Shown: piece after piece, positions 25,035 to 33,892 of the stretch
Layout: the number at the start of each line of letters is the position of its first letter
How positions within the stretch are numbered: the first letter of the stretch is position 1
Assembly: GCA_903917735.1 (NCBI GenBank)
Contig: CAIXBR010000012.1
Span: 1-44,827, forward strand
DNA length: 44,827 nucleotides
Origin: an uncultured Elusimicrobia bacterium
GTDB taxonomy: Bacteria > Elusimicrobiota > Elusimicrobia > Elusimicrobiales > UBA9959
Direction: 5' to 3'
The notes under the pieces: generated by a model
Databases searched by the model: none
Told to the model about the DNA's origin: nothing
The model's input: the letters and a program-made list of their open reading frames with translations, nothing else
Translations under genes and position numbers: made by a program

Positions 25035-27353
25035 ATGCGCGACTTCGCAAAAAACAGGGTATCCGGCCAGGGCAAAAAAAAGACCTCGGCGCTGTCCTAT
25101 GCGCTGTACTGGCTGGGGGCTTTCGCCTTCAGCCTCTGGCTTTTCTGGGTGCTGTTAAGCTCGGGAGCGCGCGGCGTGGTGGGGGACACCGTGGCGGGAG
25201 TCCTTACCGGATTCCTGGGGAACACGGCCTACCTTTTCCCCTTCATATTCCTTTACGGCCTTATAGCGATACTGGTCAACCTGAACAAGCCTCATAAAGG
25301 AGCGCTCACCCTGACCGCCGGCATACTGATGATCCTGGGCTCCATGTCCGCCATCATCGGCCTGCTCAGTTCGCACTTCGGCCCGGAACGCTTCGACGGC
25401 GGCTGGCTGGGCTACTTCCTGGAACAGGCGCTCTCCAAGATGTTCGGCGGCGTGGGGGCCGGGCTGTTCGCCGGGGTGATACTCTTCGCCGGCATACAGC
25501 TGCTGTTCAAGATCTCCTGGCGCAAAGTCCTAAAGTACGCCTCGTCGGCGGCCATAGACGATTACCGCCACTGGGCCTCCGCGCGCCGGGAACTTAAAGC
25601 CAAACTCAAGATCATTTCAGAGAAAGAACAAACAGAGGGCCCGGCTTACGACGCCAAACCCATCCCCGAACCCCCGCCGGTGATAAGACAGTCTGAAAAA
25701 GCCCTTGAGAAACCCGCCCCGGCTCCCGCGCCCGTCATCGTGCGCGCCCAGCAGGACGCCCCTGCCCCCGCCAAAGCCGCCAAGACCGCGCCCGAGGGAG
25801 CGCCCAAGACGGAAGGCAAGGAAAAACTGGCCGACCCGTATTTCAAGAATTTCAAACTGCCCGGAGTAGACCTGCTGGACAAGCCTTCGCAGCAGGGCGA
25901 TATCGGCCCTACCGAGACCGAGATAGCCGCCGCCGGGCTGCAGCTGGAAACTACTTTTAAGAGCTTCAAGATAGACGTGCGCATCTCGGGCGTCTACCCG
26001 GGCCCCGTCATCACCCGCTACGAGGTGACCCCTGCGCCCGGCGTCAAGATCAGCTCCATCGTCTCCCTTTCCAACGACGTGGCCCTGGCCATGAAGTCCG
26101 CCGGCGCTATCCGCGTGATAGCCCCGATCCCGGGCAAGTCCGCCATCGGCTTCGAGATCCCAAATAACAGGCGCGCCAAGGTCTGCCTCCGGGAGCTGCT
26201 GGAAAATCCAGTCTTTAATAAGGAAGGCGCCGCGCCGCTGATGATAGCCCTGGGCCGGTACGCCGAGGGCGCCGTGGCCGTGGCCAACCTGGAGACCATG
26301 CCGCATCTGCTGGTGGCCGGCGCCACCGCCAGCGGCAAGAGCGTGTTCATGCAGTCGCTTATCCTTTCCCTTATCTTCCGCAACAAGCCCGACGAAGTGA
26401 AGTTCCTCTTCATAGACCCTAAGCGTCTGGAACTCACCTTCTACGAGGACATCCCCTACCTCTACGACCCCAAGGAAACCCCGGACCGCGTGTCCGTAAT
26501 CACCGACCCGAAGGACGCCTCCAAGTCACTGGTGGCCCTTACGCGCGTGATGGAGAAGCGCTACAAGAAGTTCGAGAAGGCGCGCGTCAAGAACATAGCT
26601 TCCTACAACAAGTGGGCACTCGAGAACAACGAGCCCCAGGAATACTACATCATCGTGGTCATCGACGAACTGGCCGACCTGATGCTGCAGCAGAAGAACG
26701 TGGTGGAGGACGCCATCCAGCGCCTGGCCCAGATGGCCCGCGCCGTGGGCATCCACCTGGTGCTGGCCACCCAGCGCCCGTCGGTAGACGTGATCACCGG
26801 CGTCATCAAGGCCAACCTGCCTTCGCGTGTGGCGCTGCAGGTCACCTCCAAGACCGATTCCCGCGTGATACTCGACTGCCCCGGCGCCGAGGCGTTGATC
26901 GGTAAAGGCGACCTATTGTACCTCGCCATCGACGCGCAGAAGCCCTCCCGTATACAGGGCGCCTACGTGACCGAGGACGAAATCCGCCGGATAGCGGACT
27001 TTACCAAGGCGCAGGCCCGCCCGAACTACCTGCCGCTCGCCGAGGACGAGGAGACGCAGGGTTCCGGCAAGGGCAGCTCCTCCGAGGAGATGGTGGCAGC
27101 CATCCGGCTGGTGCTGGAGCGCCGGCGCGTTTCCCAGGACCTGCTGAAAGCCCACTTCGGCTCTTCGGCCAGGGCCACCAATATTTTGAGCATCCTTGAA
27201 ATGAACGGGTTCATACACAAGCCGGAAGGTTCCAACCGCTGGGAGATCTACTTCGACAAGATGGAGTCCCATCTCAAGTCCCAGTCGGGGTCCGCGGTGA
27301 TACAGCCGCAGGCCGAAGAACCGGAACGAGAGGAGTTCTCGCGCAATGAATAA
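25035..27353 (+). CDS. ftsK: DNA translocase FtsK/SpoIIIE
   Basis: 772 residues. It pumps chromosome DNA at division. The N-terminus has four likely membrane helices in about 20-170 (SYALYWLGAFAFSLWLFWVLL, AYLFPFIFLYGLIAILVNL, AGILMILGSMSAIIGLL, GAGLFAGVILFAGIQLLF). A Pro/Ala/Lys-rich linker (~190-275) leads to the motor with Walker A GATASGKSVFMQ (about 428-439) and Walker B YIIVVIDELADLML (about 538). The C-terminal gamma winged helix (VLERRRVSQDLLKAHFGSSARATNILSILEMNGFI) recognises polarity sequences. Its stop region overlaps lolA by 8 nt. Confidence 0.98.
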   Translation: MRDFAKNRVSGQGKKKTSALSYALYWLGAFAFSLWLFWVLLSSGARGVVGDTVAGVLTGFLGNTAYLFPFIFLYGLIAILVNLNKPHKGALTLTAGILMILGSMSAIIGLLSSHFGPERFDGGWLGYFLEQALSKMFGGVGAGLFAGVILFAGIQLLFKISWRKVLKYASSAAIDDYRHWASARRELKAKLKIISEKEQTEGPAYDAKPIPEPPPVIRQSEKALEKPAPAPAPVIVRAQQDAPAPAKAAKTAPEGAPKTEGKEKLADPYFKNFKLPGVDLLDKPSQQGDIGPTETEIAAAGLQLETTFKSFKIDVRISGVYPGPVITRYEVTPAPGVKISSIVSLSNDVALAMKSAGAIRVIAPIPGKSAIGFEIPNNRRAKVCLRELLENPVFNKEGAAPLMIALGRYAEGAVAVANLETMPHLLVAGATASGKSVFMQSLILSLIFRNKPDEVKFLFIDPKRLELTFYEDIPYLYDPKETPDRVSVITDPKDASKSLVALTRVMEKRYKKFEKARVKNIASYNKWALENNEPQEYYIIVVIDELADLMLQQKNVVEDAIQRLAQMARAVGIHLVLATQRPSVDVITGVIKANLPSRVALQVTSKTDSRVILDCPGAEALIGKGDLLYLAIDAQKPSRIQGAYVTEDEIRRIADFTKAQARPNYLPLAEDEETQGSGKGSSSEEMVAAIRLVLERRRVSQDLLKAHFGSSARATNILSILEMNGFIHKPEGSNRWEIYFDKMESHLKSQSGSAVIQPQAEEPEREEFSRNE

Positions 27354-28101
27354 AATACTGACGCTCACTTTGCTCCTTGCTTTAACCGCGGCCGCCTCGG
27401 CCCAGCAGATACCGGCCCGGAAGAAGAAGGCCGCCCACCCGGCAAAAAAGGAAAGCCCCGTCGCCGTATCCACAACTGCCGCCCAGGGCCAGCCCGCGGT
27501 GAAAGAGCAGGAAGACCCCGCCGCCAGCATAATAGAGAAGCTCAAGTCCTGGGATTCCGGGCTGGAAACCCTGAAAGCCGGCTTTACTCAGGAAGTAAAT
27601 TTCAAAGAAGCCGGCCTCAAACAGTCGATAGAGGGGAACCTGACCTACGTGAGACCCAACCTGCTGCGCATAGAGCACGAAAAACCGGCCAGGCAGCTTG
27701 TTGTCACGGACAAGACCGATATCTGGATCTACAAGCCCGAAGACAAGCAGGTCGTGCGCACCTCCTGGGAAGCCTGGCGCAAAACGCAGGACCAGAACTT
27801 CTCCGGGATACTGGACTTCGGGAATTACGCCTCGCTTACCGCGAAGAACAGGACCGAGGTGTCCGGCGGCAAGGACGGCGCTCCTTATACCATAACTTTC
27901 ACACCCCGCTCCGGGGCCGGGTACTCGCTTAAGCTCACACTTTCCGCCACCGACTACTTCCCGGTAGAAGCCGAACTGGAAGTGGACAGCACGGTCATAA
28001 AGACCCGCCTTACGTCCGTTGAAAAGAACGGCCAGGTGGACAAAGGGATATTCAAATTCTCTCCGCCGAAAGGCGTAGAGGTACTGGAGTTTAAAAATTA
28101 A
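27346..28101 (+). CDS. lolA: LolA-like outer-membrane lipoprotein carrier
   Basis: 251 residues. A signal peptide (MNKILTLTLLLALTAAASAQ) is followed by a Lys/Ala-rich stretch to about 60 and then the LolA fold: LKSWDSGLETLKAGFTQEVNFKEAGLKQSIEGNLTYVRPNLLRIEHEKPARQLVVTDKTDIWIYKPEDKQV. The known role is ferrying lipoproteins through the periplasm. It overlaps ftsK by 8 nt, the common ftsK-lolA arrangement. This is good evidence for an outer membrane. Confidence 0.93.
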   Translation: MNKILTLTLLLALTAAASAQQIPARKKKAAHPAKKESPVAVSTTAAQGQPAVKEQEDPAASIIEKLKSWDSGLETLKAGFTQEVNFKEAGLKQSIEGNLTYVRPNLLRIEHEKPARQLVVTDKTDIWIYKPEDKQVVRTSWEAWRKTQDQNFSGILDFGNYASLTAKNRTEVSGGKDGAPYTITFTPRSGAGYSLKLTLSATDYFPVEAELEVDSTVIKTRLTSVEKNGQVDKGIFKFSPPKGVEVLEFKN

Positions 28102-28105
28102 AAAG

Positions 28106-28714
28106 ATGACGCTCGCTAACCGCATTACGATGGGGCGCATGGGCCTTAGCCTTGCTATTTTCGCCCTTATAGTCTTCAAGACCTTCTGGGCCGAAACGGC
28201 CGCGCTGGTGCTGCTGGTGGTGGCGACCATCTCCGACTACGTCGACGGGGTTATAGCGCGCCGCACGATGACCACCACCCCTTTCGGCGCGATAGCCGAT
28301 CCATTCGCCGACAAGATACTGGTAATGGCGGTATTCCTGGCTTTTGCTTCGATCCGGGAACTGGCTGTGCCGCTCTGGGCCGTTTTCCTGATACTGCTCA
28401 GGGAGCTCACTATTTCCACCCTGCGGGTGCTGGCCGCGCTGCACGGAGAAGTGATGAAGGCGGAAGCGACCGGCAAGATAAAGACCTGCATACAGATGTC
28501 CTCGGCTTTTATAATACTTACCCTGCTGGAACTGCTGATATGGGCGAGAACCAGGCCTCTGCCGGATTTTCTGGCGGCTGCCCCGCGTCTCGCCCGGCCC
28601 GCCACCTGGTGGCTTACCGTCATAACCGCTTTTTTCACCATAGCCAGCGGGGCCGTATATCTTTACAACCACCGCGAGCTGTTGCACAAATCCTGGAGTG
28701 AACGGGAACACTAA
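28106..28714 (+). CDS. pgsA: CDP-diacylglycerol-glycerol-3-phosphate phosphatidyltransferase
   Basis: 202 residues with about five hydrophobic helices. The CDP-alcohol phosphotransferase signature is complete: D44-x-x-D47-G-x-x-A-R-x8-G-x3-D65-x3-D69. The enzyme joins CDP-diacylglycerol and glycerol-3-phosphate in the inner membrane, giving phosphatidylglycerol phosphate. The partner phosphatase pgpA follows by 6 nt, so the pair makes phosphatidylglycerol. Confidence 0.96.
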   Translation: MTLANRITMGRMGLSLAIFALIVFKTFWAETAALVLLVVATISDYVDGVIARRTMTTTPFGAIADPFADKILVMAVFLAFASIRELAVPLWAVFLILLRELTISTLRVLAALHGEVMKAEATGKIKTCIQMSSAFIILTLLELLIWARTRPLPDFLAAAPRLARPATWWLTVITAFFTIASGAVYLYNHRELLHKSWSEREH

Positions 28715-28720
28715 GAACTA

Positions 28721-29206
28721 ATGTCCCCAAAAGACTTTTCAGTGCGCTTCCTCGCCAGCGGCGGTTTTATCAGCTATGTCCCGGCGCGGCTGACCGGATT
28801 TAAGAAGTTCACGGGGTCAGGCATGGCGGGCACCCTGCTGGCGCTTGCCCTACTGCCGCTCCTGCCGGAAGACAGGACCCTTTTCGCCGCTTTCTGCCTG
28901 GCCTTCCTGCCCTTCTCCATCTGGATCGCCGACCTGGCCTCAAAAAGCTACGCCACCCACGACGATCCGCGCATCGTCATCGACGAGATAATAGGCTACT
29001 GGACGGCCCTGCTGTTCCTGGACCGCACGCCGTTCAACCTTGCCGCCGCGTTCATCCTCTTCCGCGCGCTGGACACTCTCAAGCCCTGGCCGATAAAGAA
29101 ACTTGAAACCTCCCTGAAGGGGGGTTTTGGTATAATTACTGATGACTTGCTGGCCGGGGTCGAGGCGAACCTGCTGACCAGGCTGGCGGCGACTATATTC
29201 TTATGA
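28721..29206 (+). CDS. pgpA: Phosphatidylglycerophosphatase A
   Basis: 161 residues, normal. It removes phosphate from phosphatidylglycerol phosphate. The family motif DDPRIVIDEIIGYW is intact, as is GIITDDLLAG near the end. Hydrophobic segments around 35-60 and 85-110 indicate an integral membrane enzyme. It is directly behind pgsA, and its last 4 nt overlap the next gene (ATGA). The final conserved G-I-I-T-D-D supports the call over related phosphatases. Confidence 0.94.
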   Translation: MSPKDFSVRFLASGGFISYVPARLTGFKKFTGSGMAGTLLALALLPLLPEDRTLFAAFCLAFLPFSIWIADLASKSYATHDDPRIVIDEIIGYWTALLFLDRTPFNLAAAFILFRALDTLKPWPIKKLETSLKGGFGIITDDLLAGVEANLLTRLAATIFL

Positions 29207-30177
29207 AATTCATCCTTTCCATCCTGACACTGCTGATAACCGCGCCGCTGCTGGCACAGACACCTGCCCCGGCCCGGGCCGTCAGCACGGCGGCCGCGCA
29301 GGCGCTGCCCCTCTCCGCGCCCGGATCCGCCTCCCTGCCGGGGCTTGCCGTTACCACCGCCGCGGCGGTCTCTCCGGGAGTATACCTTTCCACGGCCGCG
29401 GCCCAAAGGCCCTCAAAGCCCGCGGTTTACGCAACAGGCGGCGTGCCGCTCAGCGGTATAGTCCTTATGCCCACGGCCTACCGCGGCCACGGGACCAACG
29501 CCATCGGCCTGGGGCTTGATTTTAACGCCGCCTACTATATAGGCCGCCTTTACGGGAAGAACTCCTACGCCTGGACCGTAGAGAAGAAGAACTACCTTGA
29601 CCGCATAGGCCTCTGGCTGCTTTCCGCCGACTCAAAAATGCAGATCCAGACCGAAGGAAAGTGGCGCCCGGCCATGGCGGCCGGCGTGCAAGGCATTTTT
29701 CAGTTCCGCGACGCGCCCCAGCCCCCGATAAACGGGACTTTCAGCCTTACGGTCAAAGCTACCGGCAAAACTACCGCCTCCTACGCCAACGCCTACGTGG
29801 CGCTGACAAAACGCCTGCACCCTAAATTCCTGGTGAACGCCGGCTATTCCGATGGAGACATGCCCAAGATAATCTACAACCTCTCCGAGTTCCTTTCAAA
29901 AGAATCTATAAACCAGACTAACAACCACAGCGCCGGCTATCCGGTGCAGATACCCACCGGCATGCTCTTCGGCGGCTTCATGTGGCTGCCAAGAACAGAT
30001 TCTCCCATAGGTCTTGAATTCATGGTGCCGCAGGGCGCGCCGCAGAGCCCTAAACTTTTCAACCTGCACCTGGGCACGCTGCTAAAACTAAACTTTGAAA
30101 TGTCCTACCTTACCTTCAAGGGCGGCTGGGACCTTATGGGTATGTTCCAGTTCAGGTACAACTATCTTCCTAAGTGA
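29203..30177 (+). CDS. Exported, probably beta-barrel outer-membrane protein
   Basis: 324 residues. Residues 1-19 are a signal peptide (MKFILSILTLLITAPLLAQ), followed by an Ala/Pro/Ser-rich stretch to about 85. The remainder has alternating hydrophobic-polar strands rich in Gly/Tyr/Phe (AIGLGLDFNAAYYIGRLYGKNSYAWTV, FMWLPRTDSPIGLEFMV, MGMFQFRYNYLPK) with a final aromatic strand typical of barrels. No family is recognised. The start overlaps pgpA, so it is translationally coupled to the lipid genes. A bidirectional terminator follows. Confidence 0.65.
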   Translation: MKFILSILTLLITAPLLAQTPAPARAVSTAAAQALPLSAPGSASLPGLAVTTAAAVSPGVYLSTAAAQRPSKPAVYATGGVPLSGIVLMPTAYRGHGTNAIGLGLDFNAAYYIGRLYGKNSYAWTVEKKNYLDRIGLWLLSADSKMQIQTEGKWRPAMAAGVQGIFQFRDAPQPPINGTFSLTVKATGKTTASYANAYVALTKRLHPKFLVNAGYSDGDMPKIIYNLSEFLSKESINQTNNHSAGYPVQIPTGMLFGGFMWLPRTDSPIGLEFMVPQGAPQSPKLFNLHLGTLLKLNFEMSYLTFKGGWDLMGMFQFRYNYLPK

Positions 30178-30200
30178 CAGCAGCCGAAAGCTTTAGTACC

Positions 30201-30235
30201 AATAAAAAAACCGCGCTAACGCGGTTTTTTTATTT
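30201..30235. terminator. Bidirectional rho-independent terminator
   Basis: CCGCG (30211-30215) pairs with CGCGG (30220-30224) around CTAA, extended by an A-rich left arm and a T7 right arm. It ends the plus-strand lipid operon at 30177 and the minus-strand gene at 30259. Confidence 0.9.
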
Positions 30236-30258
30236 ACTAACTGCCGTGCTTTTCGCCG

Positions 30259-32385
30259 CTATCTGCCTTTCATCTGCTCTAAATATCTTGCGGCCTGGAA
30301 GTGTCCGGGATTAAGCCTCACGGTCTCGGCCAGTTCCGAACGCACTCTTGTCCAGTCGCGGTTCCAGTAAAGTATCGCCAGGTTGTAATGGGCATCCGCC
30401 ATCCGCGGGTTCCGCCGCAGCGCGAAGGAATAGGCGCCTTCAGCTCCCTGCCTGTCCCCGGTCTTCTCCAGCGCCACGCCGTAATTCAGCCAGGCGTAGG
30501 CGCTGGAGGAGGCGAGGCTTTCCTTAAGCGGCGGAAGTGAGCAATATTCAACGCTGAGTTCCAGCAGCCTCTCGTAAACATCGGCCGAGGCCTTGAAACA
30601 TTTTTTTGCGGAGGCCCAGTCGGAGCGAGAGGAATAATAAAAACCTTCGTACAGCGGGGCGTCAGGCACGTCCCCGTCCAGCACCGAAGCCAGGCGCAGG
30701 CCGCGCAGGTCCCCGGCTTCAAGGGAGCCGGAGGCGGAACGCAGCGCGGAACTGGCTACTAGCGCCTGCGCGTAGGAAGTCCCAAGGTCCTGGTCGAAAA
30801 AATCCCTGTAATCCGGGTCAAGACGGGGGAAAGAGTAGAACAACCAGGGGTCGGCTGCGGTGCGCGGACCGGAAATCCAGTTAAGCAACCCGGAGGGGAA
30901 GGTCGGTACACCGTGCGGCAGCACCGCGTCCATGGTGGCGTAAACTCCGCCGGAGTTGACCTCTGTGAAAGCTTTCCACTCTGCCTCTTCACCGGAATTC
31001 AGATTGGTCAGGGTCAGCAAAGGAGAGTAACGGTTCCTGGAGGCCCTGTACCATGGCGAGCCGCTTAGGCCCTGGGCCACGGTATTGACTTCCGGGCGCA
31101 GGCCTTTCACGGCCTGCATGTACCACAGAGAAAAGATCTGCACATCTTTTTTTGCGATCACGGAGGACCCCGGCGGCGCGCCGCGCAGGACGTCCGAAGC
31201 GTAATCCTCCGCAGCAAAAAGCCAGCGCCTGTAAGACCCCCTGGCCCCGCCGTAAAAAACCAGCCCGGCGGCGAAAAGAGCGGCCAGCGCGAAAAAGGGC
31301 CTGGCGCGAGGGAAAGAAGAAACTGCTAAGAACAGCCCGGCGGCCGCCCAGAAGGCGATGGCCAAATCCGGCAGCAGATAGTATGGTTCCACCACAGCCA
31401 AAGCGTGGGGGTTGGGCGGCATATTTGCCAGGTAGAGGAAAACCGGACCGCTGAAAACAAAAAGGGCGGAAATCCCCAGCAGCCTGCGAAGAGAAGACCG
31501 GCACTCCGCCCAGATCCCGGCAGCGGCGAAAACCAGCCCAAAACTAAAATTCCGCCATAAATGGATAGCGTAGAATTTAACATTCGGCCAAAAAAGCTGA
31601 CCGGGAGCGTATTCTTTAGAAATAAGGTCCAGCGTAGAGCCGTAGCTTTTGCGGGTGATCACCGCCCAGAAAGTATTAAGGTCCGCAGGGTGGCTCCAAT
31701 CGAAAAAAGGCCAGGAAGAAGAACGTATCGGAAGATAGAAGTAAAGAGAAAAGCCAAGAAAGAAAAATCCGGCGGCTTTTAAAAAGCCCCCTATCCCGCC
31801 CTCCCTCACCGACGGCCAGAGCAGGACAAGGAGCGCCGGCGTAGCCAGCACTATATCCATGCGGTTAGTCATGGCGAGCCCCAGCAGGAAGGCGGTCAGG
31901 TAGACCGGCAGCCTTCCGACCTGCTTATCTCCGGAACACGCTGAGGAAAGAAGCAGTGAGGCCAAAAAGAAGTTCAGCGCGTACATCTCCGGGACGCTCG
32001 AAACCGTGCGCAGCGTAAAATTAAAACCCAGCAGCACCGCCGCGAAGAAGGCTGCAGCAGGGGAAAAAGCCGAGGCCGCCAGGCGCCAGAAAACAAAAGC
32101 TCCGGCTATACCCGCGGCGGCGGAAAAAAGGTTCAGCCGCCAGGCCGGGTTGCCCAGCGGGATTAGGGAGAACAGCTTGCCCGAAATTATATAAAGAGGA
32201 TACCCCGGCTGGTGCGCCACCCCCAGCGTCCACGCCGCGCAGGCCATCTCTCCCGAGTCACGGTACGGCGGCAGCACGGGGGGAAGACAATAAATATAAA
32301 GCGGCACAAGAATAAAAAGCAGCAGCCCCGCGAAAATATTTTCCGCGTTGAACAGCCTTCCGTCAGTCCCCGACGTTCCTTGCAT
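30259..32385 (-). CDS. DUF2723 GT-C-type membrane protein with TPR tail
   Basis: 708 residues. About a dozen hydrophobic segments fill residues 15-390. The lead PPYRDSGEMACAAWTLGVAHQPGYPLYIISGKLFSLIPLGNPAWRLNLFSA is the DUF2723 (TMEM260-like) signature; family members are GT-C glycosyltransferases, probably using lipid-linked sugar to modify proteins outside the cytoplasm, though this one is unproven. The C-terminal ~120 residues are soluble with TPR helices (YAWLNYGVALEKTGDRQGAEGAYSFALRRNPRMADAHYNLAILYW). The ATG at 32385 has no ribosome-binding site; a TATAAA lies 11 nt before it. A TPR protein gene is upstream. Confidence 0.85.
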   Translation of the reverse strand: MQGTSGTDGRLFNAENIFAGLLLFILVPLYIYCLPPVLPPYRDSGEMACAAWTLGVAHQPGYPLYIISGKLFSLIPLGNPAWRLNLFSAAAGIAGAFVFWRLAASAFSPAAAFFAAVLLGFNFTLRTVSSVPEMYALNFFLASLLLSSACSGDKQVGRLPVYLTAFLLGLAMTNRMDIVLATPALLVLLWPSVREGGIGGFLKAAGFFFLGFSLYFYLPIRSSSWPFFDWSHPADLNTFWAVITRKSYGSTLDLISKEYAPGQLFWPNVKFYAIHLWRNFSFGLVFAAAGIWAECRSSLRRLLGISALFVFSGPVFLYLANMPPNPHALAVVEPYYLLPDLAIAFWAAAGLFLAVSSFPRARPFFALAALFAAGLVFYGGARGSYRRWLFAAEDYASDVLRGAPPGSSVIAKKDVQIFSLWYMQAVKGLRPEVNTVAQGLSGSPWYRASRNRYSPLLTLTNLNSGEEAEWKAFTEVNSGGVYATMDAVLPHGVPTFPSGLLNWISGPRTAADPWLFYSFPRLDPDYRDFFDQDLGTSYAQALVASSALRSASGSLEAGDLRGLRLASVLDGDVPDAPLYEGFYYSSRSDWASAKKCFKASADVYERLLELSVEYCSLPPLKESLASSSAYAWLNYGVALEKTGDRQGAEGAYSFALRRNPRMADAHYNLAILYWNRDWTRVRSELAETVRLNPGHFQAARYLEQMKGR

Positions 32386-32396
32386 ATGGGATTTAT

Positions 32397-32424
32397 TTTA
32401 TAACTTATTAAGCGCGCTGTGGAA
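32397..32424 (-). promoter_or_regulatory. Possible promoter of the DUF2723 gene
   Basis: Minus strand: TTCCAC (32424-32419), 16 nt, TATAAA (32402-32397). The -10 ends 11 nt before the ATG, giving a leader of only a few bases. The -35 is weak. Confidence 0.4.
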
Positions 32425-32476
32425 AAAAGCGCGGAAGGGACATCCGGATAAGCGTGATTTATCCAGGACTTGCGGA

Positions 32477-32600
32477 GGGGCCTGTCGATGGGTTGCCCTG
32501 AAGCCGCTTTGGGGAAGGGGGCCCCAGCCTTATTTTCCCGGCTGGGGGGAACCGCGCAACGGTTCCTGCGCGGCGGAAGGACGACCCATCAACAGGCCCC
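32477..32600. other. Large structured intergenic element
   Basis: An outer 19-bp stem with 2 mismatches pairs 32477-32495 (GGGGCCTGTCGATGGGTTG) with 32582-32600. Inside, GCCGC (32503-32507) pairs with GCGGC (32570-32574), and two hairpins lie within: CCCCAGCC/GGCTGGGG (32522-32529 with 32540-32547) and GGAACCG/CGGTTCC (32548-32554 with 32560-32566). This four-helix layout is RNA-like. Direction is unknown; it lies between two minus-strand genes. The rest of the 257-nt gap also holds a 6-bp hairpin (CGCGCT/AGCGCG) at 32412-32432. Confidence 0.6.
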
Positions 32601-32642
32601 GACTTCGCATCCCGCGGTCCAAGCCGGTAGATAAGGGCTAAA

Positions 32643-33716
32643 TTATTTTTTCTTTAGTTTTTGCACGAGGGCGGCGGCTTCCGCGGCGCGGGCCGGGTCC
32701 AGCTCCGACATTTTGCGGAAATCTTTTTTCGCCCCGACCGTGTCGCCAAGCTCGGCGCGAAGACGGCCGCGCAGCCCGTAGTTGTCCGGGCTCAACGGCT
32801 CCATCCCGATGGCGGAATCAGCGGCCGCAAGCCCCGGCTTCCGATCGCCGGTCCGGTGCAGGGCCGACCCCAGCAGATAATAGTAACTGGCGTAGCCCGA
32901 AACCTCCTGCCAGCCCAGTGCCGAATAATAATCATGCCCCTCGCAGGAAAAATCACCCTCGGCCGCGCAGGAGGCCGCGCGGTCCAGATAATACTTCGGA
33001 CGCCCTCCGCTAAGCTTTATCGCCTCTGAAAACTTCTTTATCGCCCGCTTATGCAGCCCCTGAAGCGCGTACAGGCGGCCAAGCCGCCAAAGCCCGGCAT
33101 GACTATCCGGAACTATAGAAAGAACGCGCAGCCCGTCGGCTTGCGCCCCGGCGTAATCGCCCAGGCGCTCCAGGCAGAGCAGGCCGTATTCATAGCCGTC
33201 CGGCTCATCGGGCCGCATGTGCTGATAGGAGGCCGCGTCGGCCGCGCAGGTCTTATAATCACCAAGCGCGTATTCAGCCTCCGCGCGCACAAGGTAGGCG
33301 AATTCATAAGTAGGGTCGAAGGTCAGCGCCTTGGAAGCCATCATGCCCTGTCCGGAATAGTCCCCGAGGAGCCGGCCGTAGACCATAGCTTTCAGGACAA
33401 AAGACATCTCCTGCGCGTAGCCCATGCTTATCGCCTTATCGGCCTCCGCAAGAGCCTCCTTGCTTTTGTCCAGATCGTATAATAGCCGGCCGCGGTAATA
33501 ATGAAGGATGGCGTCATTCGGATGCGCGGCCAGCCTTTTCTCCACTTCCGCGATCACGTATTTGTAACCGCGTGTCTGTACGGCGCTCATTATAGTATCC
33601 CAGTCGAAGCGGTTGGCCTGAGCCTCCTGCGCACGCTTCATCAAAGAAAAAGCCGACGCCAGAACCGCGATAGCGGCTCCGGCGGAGATCAATATTATTT
33701 TAAGGTTCCTGGTCAT
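32643..33716 (-). CDS. TPR-repeat membrane protein
   Basis: 357 residues. One N-terminal helix (about 6-25, LKIILISAGAAIAVLASAFSL) anchors it, with the rest outside. TPR-type helical pairs run from about 55 to 345: AILHYYRGRLLYDLDKSKEALAEADKAISMGY, AYLVRAEAEYALGDYKTCAADAASY, AGLWRLGRLYALQGLHKRAIKKFSEAIKL, DNYGLRGRLRAELGDTVGAKKDFRKM. TPRs bind partner proteins. It precedes the DUF2723 gene with the structured element between. The promoter and leader are described separately. Confidence 0.88.
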   Translation of the reverse strand: MTRNLKIILISAGAAIAVLASAFSLMKRAQEAQANRFDWDTIMSAVQTRGYKYVIAEVEKRLAAHPNDAILHYYRGRLLYDLDKSKEALAEADKAISMGYAQEMSFVLKAMVYGRLLGDYSGQGMMASKALTFDPTYEFAYLVRAEAEYALGDYKTCAADAASYQHMRPDEPDGYEYGLLCLERLGDYAGAQADGLRVLSIVPDSHAGLWRLGRLYALQGLHKRAIKKFSEAIKLSGGRPKYYLDRAASCAAEGDFSCEGHDYYSALGWQEVSGYASYYYLLGSALHRTGDRKPGLAAADSAIGMEPLSPDNYGLRGRLRAELGDTVGAKKDFRKMSELDPARAAEAAALVQKLKKK

Positions 33717-33760
33717 GTCAGGCCGCAGAAAGCAGGGCCTTTGTTATTATAAAATAAAGG

Positions 33761-33802
33761 CAGGGCTGCCTATTGGGGGGTAGGGTGAGGGAGGCAGCCC
33801 TG
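33761..33802 (-). promoter_or_regulatory. Leader hairpin with G-rich loop before the TPR gene
   Basis: CAGGGCTGCCT (33761-33771) pairs perfectly with AGGCAGCCCTG (33792-33802), an 11-bp stem. The 20-nt loop holds runs GGGGGG, GGG and GGG on the plus strand (C-runs in the minus transcript). On the minus strand CCTTTATTTTAT follows, an imperfect T-tract, so it may be an attenuator or the terminator of the upstream regulator gene. Confidence 0.6.
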
Positions 33803-33810
33803 ACAAACTA

Positions 33811-33839
33811 ATTTTAGCACTCAGTTTGACTTTTGTCAA
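33811..33839 (-). promoter_or_regulatory. Minus-strand sigma-70 promoter with a CIRCE half-site
   Basis: TTGACA (33839-33834), exact -35, then 17 nt and TAAAAT (33816-33811), 5 of 6. GAGTGCTAA, the exact right arm of CIRCE, overlaps the spacer end and -10; the left arm position reads TTGACAAAA, only 4 of 9 to TTAGCACTC. The promoter would drive the TPR gene with an ~88-nt leader. HrcA control is a guess. Confidence 0.65.
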
Positions 33840-33892
33840 GTGGGGGGTGTAACTCAAGATACACTCTGTATTTTTTTTTGGGGAGGAACGGA

